Shown here: one piece after another, positions 33,339 to 45,900 of the stretch | How the letters are laid out: every line of letters begins with the position of its first letter | Position numbering within the stretch: position 1 is the first letter of the stretch | Assembly (NCBI GenBank): GCA_013115145.1 | Contig: JAAPAO010000042.1 | Span: 36,615 to 100,614 of the forward strand | Origin: Perkinsus chesapeaki | Taxonomy: Eukaryota; Perkinsozoa; Perkinsida; Perkinsidae | Reading direction: 5' to 3' | Length of the DNA: 64,000 nucleotides | Program-made: the position numbers and the translations under genes | The notes under the pieces: model-generated | Told to the model about the DNA's origin: nothing | Databases searched by the model: none | The model's input: the letters and a program-made list of their open reading frames with translations, nothing else

Positions 33339-35100
33339 TATTCATTTTCGCACAGTAGAACAGATGTGATGAAAGCTTCTACTGTGTTCCTTGCTTACTA
33401 AACCCAAGCACTGGGAACTCGTATTTTACCCATTTTTTCTTCGATGTTTATGACTTAAGGGGACTCCGCACTCTTGCGCGAGAAGTCCTTATCACGAATA
33501 GACATCTTAGTCGACGACGGATGATGACATCATCATGACGATGTATCGATAACACTATACGCTACTGCTCTATGAGATCTTATTGGCTCAAGTTGATGCA
33601 GAGTATTAAGGACTCTTATACAGAGTTATTATAGTTGCATGCAAGTGTAGTGCTGTCAATAATGCCCTTCTAGTTTTATTTCTCGACAGACTCTCAGAAG
33701 TCATTGCAATCGCTTACTGTAATCCTATCCGGAATGAGAAGCTCTCATCGACTGCCTACTAGGTAGTACCTACCTAGTTTTATTGATACGAATATGAACG
33801 AGAGATTGATGTATGCCCCGTGTCTCGAAGTCGTGTTAGGGGACATAGTAACCATGGTGGCGGCGGGTGCGGAGCTACCTTCCAGCGAGCCATGGTTTGC
33901 GTAGCGCTAGTATCATACTACTAGTATGCTCAAATCACTCGCTAGCTCAATACTAGCGCTCAAATTTTGTAGTTCTGTAGACGTTGAATCTTCTGCCAGA
34001 GTTCGTCGACTGCCTCTGCCTTGTCAGAATAGGCTTTTATTGAGATATAGCAAATAAAGTCTATGAATAGTTCCTTGCACTATGAAGCCGCTCTCTGATC
34101 CTGACTCTGGTGAATCTTCGCGAGTCTGCCGCTCACTGAGCGTCAAAGAGCACTAGGGGCTCTTCCTATTCCAGGCAAGGGTTAGAGTTTGTGACTGCGA
34201 CACTATGTGAAGAGAAGATGAAGTCACCTGCTCACTAGGCTGCTGGATATGCTCACATCACATAGCAGAGGTCACATGAGCTCAGGTATTAGATATTAAG
34301 TATGTATTAGTCTTCCTTCCGTATTGTTGTTTACTTAGCTTTGGTATGCGTCATTTGTACTGAATTTGACATCCAAAATATCTGGGAGTGCTGGGTTAAC
34401 AACAGTAACTGCTACTTTTGCTGAACGTGCAACGACCAATCGCTGTAGCCATATTTGCCAAATATTATTTGGCACCGGTTATGGCGAGGGGGTGTTCCGC
34501 TGTTGGAGCTCAGCGCCAACATCTCAGGAGCTGAGAGTTTTTTGGACTGCACGGGATGCTGTAGCGTCTGACTACTAGATAGGGCCGATTTAGCCCGGCT
34601 GAAGTAAGTTTGGTGACTAACCTATAGTCGAGCCCCATTTGCGACATTCCTGCTTCAGTATGAGATGTATCCACTATTCTTCACCTATCGGGCATGAGAT
34701 AAACATGAAACTAGCTCACCAGGGTGCACCAGTACACCTTTAAAACATTCAAAGGCAGTCGCCGACGAGACGGCAATTTTAAAAGCTGCTGGGTTGAGTA
34801 TAAGCAAGTCTGGTGAATAACTACTGTCAATTAAAAACTATAAGATCGCTGTTCCGTCTTGAAGACTCTCGAAACGCCATGCATTGGTGCACGGGAAGCA
34901 GAGACAGGCACAGGCAGCACAAGAAATAAACCTCATATACTCTTTGACAATATCCGGGGGTGAGTTACTGCTCAAACCTGCCATACACAGCGAGTAAGAG
35001 TCATCAATGCTGCTCATAGAGCCTACCGTTCCACTCTGTGCCCATCAACTATGGGCCATAGTGCCTGTCTCTGCTATCTATTAGAGGCTACTAGCTGAGG
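33339..35100. other. Intergenic region with short palindromes
   Basis: About 1.76 kb between the last secreted-protein gene and the converging coiled-coil gene. A palindrome with 9-bp arms (ACTAGGTAG / CTACCTAGT) lies at 33758-33778, and CTAGT/ACTAG-rich short inverted motifs lie near 33905-33955. No gene is supported. Confidence 0.4.
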
Positions 35101-35109
35101 GGCGGACAT

Positions 35110-38100
35110 TTACCTTATCTGGTGTGGTTGGGATCCTGTTGACAACAGCCTGCTGTCATGGTCAAAGGATCGAAAAGATGAAATTCTCAATCTCAGGATG
35201 CTGGATTTTCGACATGCCAAACTCAAGTTATTCATGGCGATCAAAAGAGACATCCAGCATGGGAATCCCATCTGGTGAGTTAACGTATCTTTGCTTGCTT
35301 TGATGAAACGAATGACTGAGACAATCATAAGATCTCCCACGAGGCCGCGGCTCTTACCTGCTCTTGTCGATGCTTGGCAAGCCGGACAGTTTCTTTCTTC
35401 AACTCGTCCAGTACACTTCGCATGCGCTCGATCTCATTGGACTTCAGAGTCACCTGAACACCACAGCGAGCACCGGATACCAATCCATAGAATCACTTGT
35501 CGCCGCAGCAACTTTATTTGCTTATCAGGTGAGATTGCTTCCTTCCGATGGTTGAAAGCCTCGCTCATTGCCTGACCGTGATGACAGAAGAGAACTCGTC
35601 TTGGGGGTAATAGCGATGATTCAGACGAACCTGAAGCCGCTGCCTCTCGCTCTCTGACACTTCTAGCTTCTTTTCGGCGACCGAAAGGTCCTCCTGCAGT
35701 CTCTGCATCGCTTCACTATTCTTCTGAAATCCTCAAATAAAAGCCGCGCATCATTTAAAATTGTCAAGGACGCCTCTTAGAGTGCTCACATCATCGAGTG
35801 ATGGACACGGTATAGGTGATGTAGAAGAGTCTCTCTTCGGGCACTCAAATGGCGCATGCTTCTTGGGAAGAGTGTCCTGAAAGCTACCCCGTGTGAACAC
35901 TGCTCTGAGACGGTTCAGAATTCTGCTGAGTCAGCATTCTCCCACGGCTAATAGGAATCTATAGTATAGATTCTATACCGTTGGGGCTCGCTTGTGAATG
36001 AGTTGTTGACGCATAAGGTTGTTGTCAGTTTGTAGTTGATGTACCCTTGCCTTGTAGTCCTGCAAGAGTATTTGCTTCTCAATCACGCGATTCAGAGGTG
36101 AGTACTTTAATCTCTCTTTGCATGATATCAATTATTCGGCCCGCCCCATGGCGTAGGTCGTTCATCTCAACGCTAGTGAGGTCCTCAGGCTCGCCTACAC
36201 AGTGAACCACTAGAGTGGTTATATGCAATGAACCCACTTGTAGGAGGCAAGCTTTCCATCGCTGCTCTGCTCTTAAGACGTCTGTTCTCAGATCTGAAGT
36301 TCAACAGATTGCCACAGTCGATCTCAGCCAACGAACTCCAATTGTCGGATCTTCCTCCAAAGTTCGTCCATTTCCTCAGCCTCCTCGGAATCTATTTCGC
36401 GCTCTTCTACGGGCTCTACTTTTGCGGCTTCCTATATCAAGAATCCTAGTATTAAATATCAGCGTAAAGTACTTTCCGCGGTTCTGGCATTTGGGATTGT
36501 TCACTATAGAAAATTTCCATGTTAGCATCGTTGTGGGCTCGGAGGCGCAAGACCTACACACAAAAGCTTTTAACCTCGAGGCATTCGCGAACATGTAGAC
36601 TTGTAAACTTTCATAATAGAGTTATGAATAACCCAGTATGCACTTCACGAGACAGGTTCGACCTGCCTCACTTCATTTCGTAGCCTTTTAACCTCGTCAT
36701 TCAAGCTCGCTATTCTGTATTCTTTATCAGTCTCCCAGACCCAGCTCACGAGACGCTGCTGTATTTGCCTGATATGGGTCACCTACAGTGCAATGCAGAA
36801 CTTAACAAGCATCATGCTTCAAGTAGGGCTAAGTGGCCACCTGCTCCTCGGGGGTTCGAATAAAATCACAGATTGTGTTAAGGGCTTCTCTGAGGACCTT
36901 CAGCTCAGTAACATGCTTGAACGATGCTGCTCTTGCTTCTGAGGCTTGGCGACGAGCCACTGATAGGACCTGCCAAACGTAACTCAGAACCGCTACTGCT
37001 GAAGGGTGTACATCTCGTGCTTGATCAAGCTCGAGTGATTTCTCTGTTGTCTGTGCTATTGCTTCCTCCGCAGCCATCAAACGACGCTCCATCTATCGTA
37101 GCAACTCAAGTTCTTCCCTCCAAAGATCCTCACCTCTACTGAACTGATGGTTGCGCCGCTTGCCGGCTCTCCACCATTCAGCTCTATTTGCCGTCGTTGA
37201 CTTCGTTCCTTGACTAGACTTGTCTCTGCTGTTGCGAGGCATTCCTCAACATACCGGATCTAGGCGAGATCTCTCACTCAAATGTCTAACCCCACCTACC
37301 TGCGACTTCAGCTCCTTGATGATGTCTTCATCAGCTTCTACTTGCTTACGTAACACAATTAGCTCTCGGCCTGTGACGGTATCCCCTTGGGTAATCTGCT
37401 GCTGTCCTTCCCTCGTCTCGCAGTCCGTAACTTGCGGGAGCAGCTCCCTAATCCTACTTCGCGCGTGCTCGGCCTGCCGAAAAGCACTCGGAAAATGCAA
37501 TGACCAAAGCATCCAATGCTTAACCCTCAGCCTGAATGATCGAGTGACTCATATAGAATCGTCCTATGCAAATCACTCACTCTATTCTGTTAAAACATAC
37601 AGTAAAAATTAAGGTGTTGAATACTTACTGTGGATTCACTTTCAGACACTCTTGCTTGGAGACCACTGAGGTAAACTTCAATGTCGCTGTTACGTTCCTT
37701 TACTGCAATAAGCTCGGACTTTATCGACTCGTATTCGTGAATTGGTACACCTATAAAGATTAAATGGAGGTAATCTACTTGCTTTGAAAGCAATGCTTTC
37801 ATGGTGCATGAATAATCATGTCAGTTCAAGCTTGAGAATCAGTTAGTAACCTCAACAGATTGGAATATGTCTCTTACTGGCTGACAGTCTTTCCATAGTG
37901 ACCTTCACAGCCTGATGAGCTTTGTTGTTCAGCCGCAGTAAATGAAAGATCCAATCTCTCAAGAATAGCTCTCGAGAGGAGTACTCGGCCGATATGCCCT
38001 CTAGCGCATCCCTAAACCACCGCTGCTCTCGTCAACAGCACATCAGTCCTGCCTTAGAGTTGTTGATTCTGTTCTGCTCGTCTGTAGGGCGCGAGTTAAT

Positions 38101-41100
38101 GCGCTTTCTCGAGCTTCACTTTTACTCAACCTTTCCAACACTGCGAGGTACTTCTCTTTCACTTTATCATCTGACACTAAATGCTACTCCAACTCCTCAT
38201 GAACAGGCCTCACCTCCCTTCGTTGAGTCTGCCTGACTCTGAAGCCTCATACTCTGCTCCCGTAGCTCTTTAACCCGCTCAAGCTCTGGTCTTAGTGTTC
38301 TTATCTCATCCTCCTTCTCTCTTAGTCTTGTAAGGGTTTCTTTCTCGAATTCCGCGTGCTTCTGTAACTGACCCGTATGTGATCATATTAGAGTTTTCAA
38401 GAGTGTACCAACCAGATTTGTATGCTCTTCAACCAGTACTCCATGGGCAGCGACTCGGCTCTGTAGTGCTTCGCCGACAACTCCCAAATCTTGGCTCAAC
38501 CTGAGTCATAGAAATTCATAATTGTGCTTTTAATATAGAGTTTCAAGTAATCCAGCAAACTGAGATCCACATACCGTCGTAACCTAAGGCTCGGATTGTT
38601 TGGTGACTCTCCGTACCTTTGATCTTAGGGACCACGCTCTCATGGAAGGATGCTCATTAGCTATTGAAGGCATATAGTAGTTTGAATACCACTGAGGGTA
38701 CCGCATCACACAGTGAGTATTTCGGTATCGCCAAAACCAACTCACTGGCTTGTAAATGTGTTTGTTAGGTACTTAACAGCTCAGCGGTTGACAGCACGGC
38801 GATAGCAGCGCATCCTCACTTTTTGTTAATGTTACGGAGTCGTTCATTCTCTTCAATCGTCTCCAGCAGCATGGTGTATAATATGGGCACAGCCTTCTCA
38901 TGTTGTGATATATCTGTGACGAATTTCTAGTGAGAATTTTAGTCTTGTTTACTTTTCGGTGTCAATACCGCTTGGTCCAGTACATGACTGTATGCTATCA
39001 GAGGAAGCCCCTTAATTCTTGGTAGTGCGGTTGGAGGCTGCATGACATCTTCCTTTTCATCCTGTATTATTGACTGTTGAATCTCCGGCTGAATTTATAC
39101 GGTGCGAAGGGACCCGTCTCCATTTGACGAAAACGTACCTTGGTGCTTCGTGCAGAAGTTACAATACTGCCAGGTGCCATAGAGGAAGCATCCTTAAGGT
39201 TAAGACGATGAGGCCTATGAGGTGAGCTGTTAGTCTGGTGCTGGTTGAGAAGGGCTTCTAGCTTGGTTTCTACCTACCAAGGGTTGATCAAGACTAGGTG
39301 GCTCAGAAAGTTGATCCTCTTCATGCTTGTTTACGGATTATCGCATATACTGTATAAACCCTATTATTAATGGATCGGGCATATCATCTACCAACTCACG
39401 ATCCTATGTTCTATTTAAGACTAACTCCTAAGGACTTTTGTCCTCCGCTATTATATGACATCATCATGTCGTCAACTTACCGCTGCTGATATCAAGTCGA
39501 CCGCTGACGAGTCCCACTCTTGAGATTTTCGATCGACCAGGGCGGATCCGCCGCTTATTGTGTCTCTTAGGCGATGTTCAAGTCCTCGGATCTACTGCCA
39601 ACCTTTTCATACTCCAAAAGTGGGGAGCATACCTCCGTCTTGAGTTTAGTGATTTCGCTTTTGTATAGAGCGATGTCATCAGAGCCGCATCTTGGCTGCT
39701 CCCTTGGAGGGACAATTGATCCTTCTCGGAGGGACTTCGCGAACTGGTAAGAGGTCTGGCTAGCTTTTGATTACATTCGCTACTTGCTGCAAATATATAA
39801 GTTTATCAGCATCAAGCCCTTGACACATTACTCCTTTCTCAGCGACCATCTGTGAGAGCTCTAAGATCTAACAAACGGTAGTGCCTAGAAATGCCACCCA
39901 GGCGCGCACCTTCTTCCGTAGCTTGACCCGCTCATGGTCCCACTCGAGCTCGCGTTGCTCAAGAACTCTAAGTTGCGCGATCGCTCCGGAAGCACTCAGC
40001 CTTTCCGCGATTTTCATTTCTGTCTGAATTGCTGAAAGCGTTGCGCTACTATACCTACCGTTCAAGTCTAGCAGGCGATCTAGTGGTATTCTGCCCGCTT
40101 GACGGAGGTAGCGGTTCTCCAGTATTATATCCTCAGCTTCAGATAGGAACTCGCTCAGCTCCACCCTTGCAGCTGTAAGGTGTCTGCAGTAATTAAGTCG
40201 ATGATAGCTCCCTCTAGAAGGCTTGCTCTAGTTTACTTGTCTTTTTGCCGAATAGTATTTTCAAGCTCGTTAATCTTCTTCAGAGCCTCTGGAGCGGAGA
40301 AACCTCGGGCGAACTCGTCGACCTTAATAAATAGGAGACAAGATGAACCTCGTATACCCAACCTTCTTTTGTAACCGCATGAGCTCATCGTCCTTGTCTT
40401 GGAGATTGTCCTGTAGTTTTCTAACAGCGCTGTGGACGTCTGAGAGTTCGTATTATTTTACGAAAAGTTGAGAAGGCTTTGACCTTCGAGACCTGCAGAG
40501 CCATTTACCCTCTCGCGCGCTTTCTGCTGGTCGGTCAATGCCACAGATTGAGTCGATCGAAGTTGTGCTTCTAATAAGATGTGGCCAAGTTGCCCGCTAT
40601 CCTATGATTTCACCCAATGCTTCTATTTCGATTTCTCTTTCCCTCAATAGCATCTCGAAAGCCCTGCTGCTTCCACCACGACGCTCCTATTCTAGGAAAT
40701 GAATGCAATACAGACATATTCGTACACTCTCTTCCAAAGATGTGAGCTTCCCTTTGAGGACTGTGTTTTCGAGCTCCAAGTCGGAGATCTTTTCATCTCG
40801 CTCGGCCAAATGCTCTCTAATTCTCGCGTCTACCCTAAGAAATGAAAATGGCCTACCACATAGACCGGGCTTGACGATTGAAAAGACACCACAGCGGGAG
40901 GAGTTGGCTTCGTGTCCCGAGATGCCCTTCATCACGGATGAGTCGATAAACGGCTCAGTGCGCCGGGCTTACTCCTTCTCGAATTTAGTAAGAGCTATGA
41001 TCTGTACATTCTTTTCTTCTAGTACGTCCTCAAGCGCCTCTTTCGCGCGGCTCACCCTCGAGATCTGAGTGAAATGAGGTGCTCACAGTAAGGAGCAACG

Positions 41101-42322
41101 AGAAGAAAGTAATAAGCATAAGAGATGAGAATAGCTCCTTGAGTATGTTACCGTTCACCGCCGATCTAGGTAGCACCGCGTCCGCAGCCAAAAAGCATTT
41201 AAGAAAGACCTTAGTCACTGCTACTAAGCCGTTCACCTCGTCCTGAGCATCTTGTAGGGATTCTTCTAGCTCACTCAACTTCGCTTCGTATTCTTCCTCT
41301 AATAAAGGAGCGTCTGCCTTTTTATGACTCTCCCGGCTACTATCATCACCATCCACCTGAAGGTGAAAAGTTCTAGTAGACGGCAACGGAGTAATTTGAA
41401 TATGATTTTTCTCAGTGTACACGAGGGCGTATATAATCGATAATACTGTCAGACCTTCGATCTGAGATCGATGTTCTCGTCCACAAGCTCTTGCATCTCG
41501 GATTGAAGTTGATCTATTTCTCTTTGTCTCTCGCTGAATGTCCGCGACTCAACCACCGGGGACAATTTTGAAGCTACCGAGTCTCTTTCCGGAGCTCTTG
41601 AACTTCATCGTGGCTCGTTTTTTTATAGCTTTCAACTTGCTCCACTATTTGATCTCTCTCTCGTGCGAGTGTCCTCATCTCCATGTCGTGCCTCAACCTC
41701 AGATCCTGAAGCCTTAATAGAAGGGTCCCCGAACTTGCACCACGCACTTCTATATCTCTAAGTCTATGGTTGTTCATTCTGGCAATCTCTTCCTCACACT
41801 CTTGTAAAAGTCTGTTAAGTCTCATGTTCTCCATCCTCAAACTCTCTGCCTCTCCTTGGTACCTTGATAAATTAGACGCAGTTCCTCAACTTGAAACCCA
41901 TCACCCCCGTAAAATATGTAAGCGAATAATTCCATTCCATTCTCATGTGATCTGTGGCCGTCGAAGGGTACTTCTATCCATGTGGGATCCTCTAGTACCC
42001 ACATGGCGTAGTACAGGCTATTCCACGGATGCTTCATATCCTTAGACATAGATGCCCCAGGTAGGTTCAACAAAGATTCCACGAGCGACTATCTTTCATG
42101 GCTGGCTCGTAGAACTCCGGGACGTAGCACGTACTCAAAAACCGTAGTGTTTCGTCCAGGCTTGTTCGAATCCTTTTTTTTGTATATGTGTGATGGTTAC
42201 AAAGTGATGATGACTCATTCTTACTGGTTCCCCCCAGTGAACCCTCCATGCGGTCCAAAGCCTAGGTTACCCCCGCCACTAGCTGAGCCCCTTGCATTGG
42301 ATGAGAAGGATCTAGGAAACAT
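35110..42322 (-). CDS. Many-exon coiled-coil protein, tentatively CEP290-like
   Basis: Likely start ATG at 42322 (MFPRSFSSNARGSASGGG, a Gly-rich head with donor GTAAGA). Coding exons run down to about 35.1 kb: a globular exon at about 42080-41920 (MKHPWNSLYYAMWVLEDPTW), then charged heptad-rich exons at about 41840-41574, 41355-41225, 40860-40700, 40160-39900, 38375-38210, 38185-38050, 37770-37630, 37510-37290, 37090-36850, 36780-36655, 36435-36240, 36090-36000, 35720-35637 and 35453-35363 (EIERMRSVLDELKKETVRLA). The exon at about 40.1 kb (ENRYLRQAGRIP... ending ERVKLRKKVR) resembles the CEP290 region with ENEELR and LEEERLDLKKKIR. CEP290 is a ciliary transition-zone scaffold, plausible for a flagellate; coiled coils give weak homology, so the name is tentative. 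The last exon and stop were not fixed. Confidence 0.5.
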
Positions 42323-42921
42323 GAGGCTGCTGAAGAGGTATCAGCAGTAACGCGAGTCTAGATACCGTTTAAACTTGATAGACTAGCACATAACAAAATC
42401 ATTCGAGTGAAAACTTATACGACAGAGCATGGACACTCCTCACGAGCTCTGTTTCATGAGGGCTTCGCGACGAGGTGAACTGGAAGGAGTTCCTGTGCGG
42501 CCAGCTAGCAACGTCGCGTTGGTTGGTATTTACCTAGTGCTGGTCCATCGCGTGAACGGCTGCGACGAATACTGACGTTCCTGAGAGGAAATCCCATCCT
42601 TTCCTTCTATACTGTAGAAACCTCGAGCCCTTCTCAGCATGAAGTGGATTAGCTTCTTACCGCTGACTTTTATCAGCTTTCGATTCTCCTCTCCTTGTCC
42701 CCTTCCCTGAAGTTTTATTGTCTTCTATTCTCGACCCTTGAGCTTTTAGTGACCGATAGGATCTATAGGCACAATAAAGGCTATATATCTGAACAATACA
42801 ACGAGTTGTAGCTTGCGGAAAAAGGCAAACGATACACCTTCTTTATTCGACGGGAGTTTACTGCTGTTACAATGGAGAATGCCCGGAAGAGCTCGTCAGC
42901 AGTAAAGGACTTGCTGTCATC

Positions 42922-45900
42922 CTAGAAGAGGATCTGTGCTACATCGGTCTATTCACTTACCAATGCATCCTCTTCCGATATTAGAGGGAGTACTATTAGC
43001 TCCCCGAGGGTTAGATCGGCTCGAACGTCGGGCATACCTTTGGTGACCTCTCCATCCTCGTCATCTCCATTCTCCTCGGTTATCGGAGATAAGGGCTCTC
43101 TGGAATCTAAGCCAGAAGGTTTTATTAGGAGGATACCATGCAGCGATCTACAGGAGTACCACACTGAAATAATGAATGTTTTAGAGATGAATTCCTTATG
43201 AGCACAATTCGGCGTTCTCGCGTTGAAGCTAAGTGGAGAATTTGTTACGGGAAGAATCTCGTTGAAGGGAGAGATCCTGTAAGTCCTTAGTGATACGTCG
43301 ACCTTCGGGCCCGCCGGCGGTGATATCAGAGCTCCAGAGGCTTGGGTTAGTGTGATATCGAAGTCGCTGGGCGTAGCCAAAGAGAACCTAAACGTCAGCA
43401 GCTCAACAGTGATATACATTAGTTTAAGCTCTCTTAAAAATTATCGCCACGAAATGTCTACCAGGTAACTCACTCGCATAGCAAAATCCCGAGCTCCCGT
43501 GTCTACAACACTTGACAGTTCAGCATCGTCTTCACTGTCATCAAGACACTTTGTGATGTAATCAACAGTGTTGCACTGTATGGTCCAAAAAAAGCCTATT
43601 ATAGGCAGACCTTATCAGTAAGAATCCTCGCCGGACCCACTCCTATCGAATGATGTAACGACAATCTCCTGGGCCGGCCAAGGTCTTCCGAGCCACGCGA
43701 ACGCAATCCTATCGAGCGCGCTCTTCGGGGTCCTGGAAATCGTAGAGAGCAGCAGTATGTAATTTGCTTTCTACTTTGGTATCAACACGACGTTAAGCAA
43801 AGGCATCTCGTCCGTCAAGGAACGACTATCCTCGGCTCCACTCGCGCTATTCTCTAGCTTGTCAACTTTGAGGGCAATTCTTGACTTCATCGCTTCGCTC
43901 CGCTCAACATGCCTCACAATTACGTCCCTAGAGGAAGACTGAGGTACTAATCACTAAGCGGAGGACCTACGGCAGATAGTATCTAGTCCAAAGCTTTTTC
44001 GCGTTAGCCACCAGTGACTCTGATGGTTTCACCTGTTCATTCACACGCTGTAGTGTTGCCCTATGGGTCATGTTGTTATCGATCCTACAAAGCTGGATGT
44101 CTCTAGCGGTAGAGCAGCTCACTGTACGCTGTATCCTCATTTTGAGTGCTCGATTCGTCTATCGATCCACCAAGTGATACGAATCTTTCGAGACGTTTCC
44201 TGGTAGCTCGGTGGTACCTTTTCATCTGCGAAGACGTTGCTGGACTTCAAGAAGCTCTGACAGAGCTTCACAGTGTGACGTTTACCGCTTTTTCTTCCTT
44301 TGCCTTTTCCAACTCCGCCTGTTGCTTCTTGCGCTTGCGAGCGTAATAAAGAGCATACTCTTTCAAAAGATGATATCTATTGGTACAATGTGCTTGCTCA
44401 TGACTGCTGCTTGCAGCTTACATGGCTTGGATTATAAATATGCCGTTAATGACTCCACATAAAATTATCATAAAGACAACCACCTCATCGGCGAGGTCAA
44501 ACATGATGACTAATTGTATAGTGATATGAGTAATGAAAATCGCAAACCTACAAAAAGCCGTTTTGTAGCGTACGAACTTTACGCTATGTTAATGAGACCA
44601 CGGCACCTCCCTTGAAAAGGCTCCGTGGTTTCATCGACGTGACAGACCTACAAGGCTTTGGCTTCTAAGGCGTCCAGAAGACCTCTTTGCCGATCGTCAT
44701 AAGGCATGACCGAAACATGCAGCAAGCATGATACACCCGATAAAACAGCATAGCAAACCAACTTCGCTTTCATATCACCAAGGGAGATATTCCTGAGAGA
44801 ACACCTTGCCGCAAGTCCCACGAGAAGGTCACTGCTACGTTATAAGGCCATATAGGAAAGCCTGCAGTCGCTTGACGCTCTCCCAGTACCAGCATCTTGT
44901 CTCAAAGCCGAGATAGAGAAAACCGTATTTCCTAAGGCAGTGATCTTCCATCAGAACTTTCCGCTTATTGAACAGTAATAACATAGATACAAAGACAAAG
45001 CCGATGGTCCAGATTGCCAGGCCTGTTACAGCTATAAGTACCAGGGACGAATGAGGGTAACCGTCAAAGCATATTATATCGGGATCACTCAACCACCGAA
45101 GCCTTTTGACGTGCTCTCCGTTAACAGAGTCGCTGAACGTATTGCACTGTAAGAGAAGGAGCATTTTCTCGGTAACTGCCTGCCAGGAGTAAAACACAGC
45201 AACAAGATAAACTGGCGTGCAGTCAATGATAAACCCAGAGATGATACGTATACCCCGTCGTGTACGTGATTCTACTCTCACAGGATACTGAGTACGCCAG
45301 ATGCCAAGGAGCCTGTCATCTCTAGGAGCAATACCACCAGTCGGTTGCTCTTCTTCTTTTATAGCGAGCTCTTGACTGCTCTCGCTATCGCTGCTGACCT
45401 CAATGTCCTCTGGGCTTAGAGGCATTACGCTGGCCAAAGAGGACCGTCGAGTGCTCAGTGTACTGCTGGAAGATCTTCTTCGAGTCAAGCTGCGGCGGAC
45501 CTTTTTTGACACGATTTTTATGGTTCGATCTCGTTTGGCACGAAGCTGTCTTCCTACCAAAACCAATTGCCAGAGGCGCTTTCGCATCAGCAATAATGCA
45601 CCACAGACGACAGTGAGAAAGACTATCTTGAAAAGGGGAGATATCAACCAGAAATTGGCCTCGACGAAGTGATGGTCCGGCGCCTTATCAAAAATGCACA
45701 TAATAGAACTCTCAATATTTATATCGGGTACGATGTCTTTAACAGCCAGTAGGTGACGAAAGAACGAGCGAGTCCAAGTTGGTATGTTAACTTCAACCGA
45801 CATGCCGGGATTTCGGGAATATCGTTTAACGTTGGAGAAATCAAACTTCTCCAATGCCGCGATAGCAATGAAATAATTGCTAAGTATCTTAATAATAACT

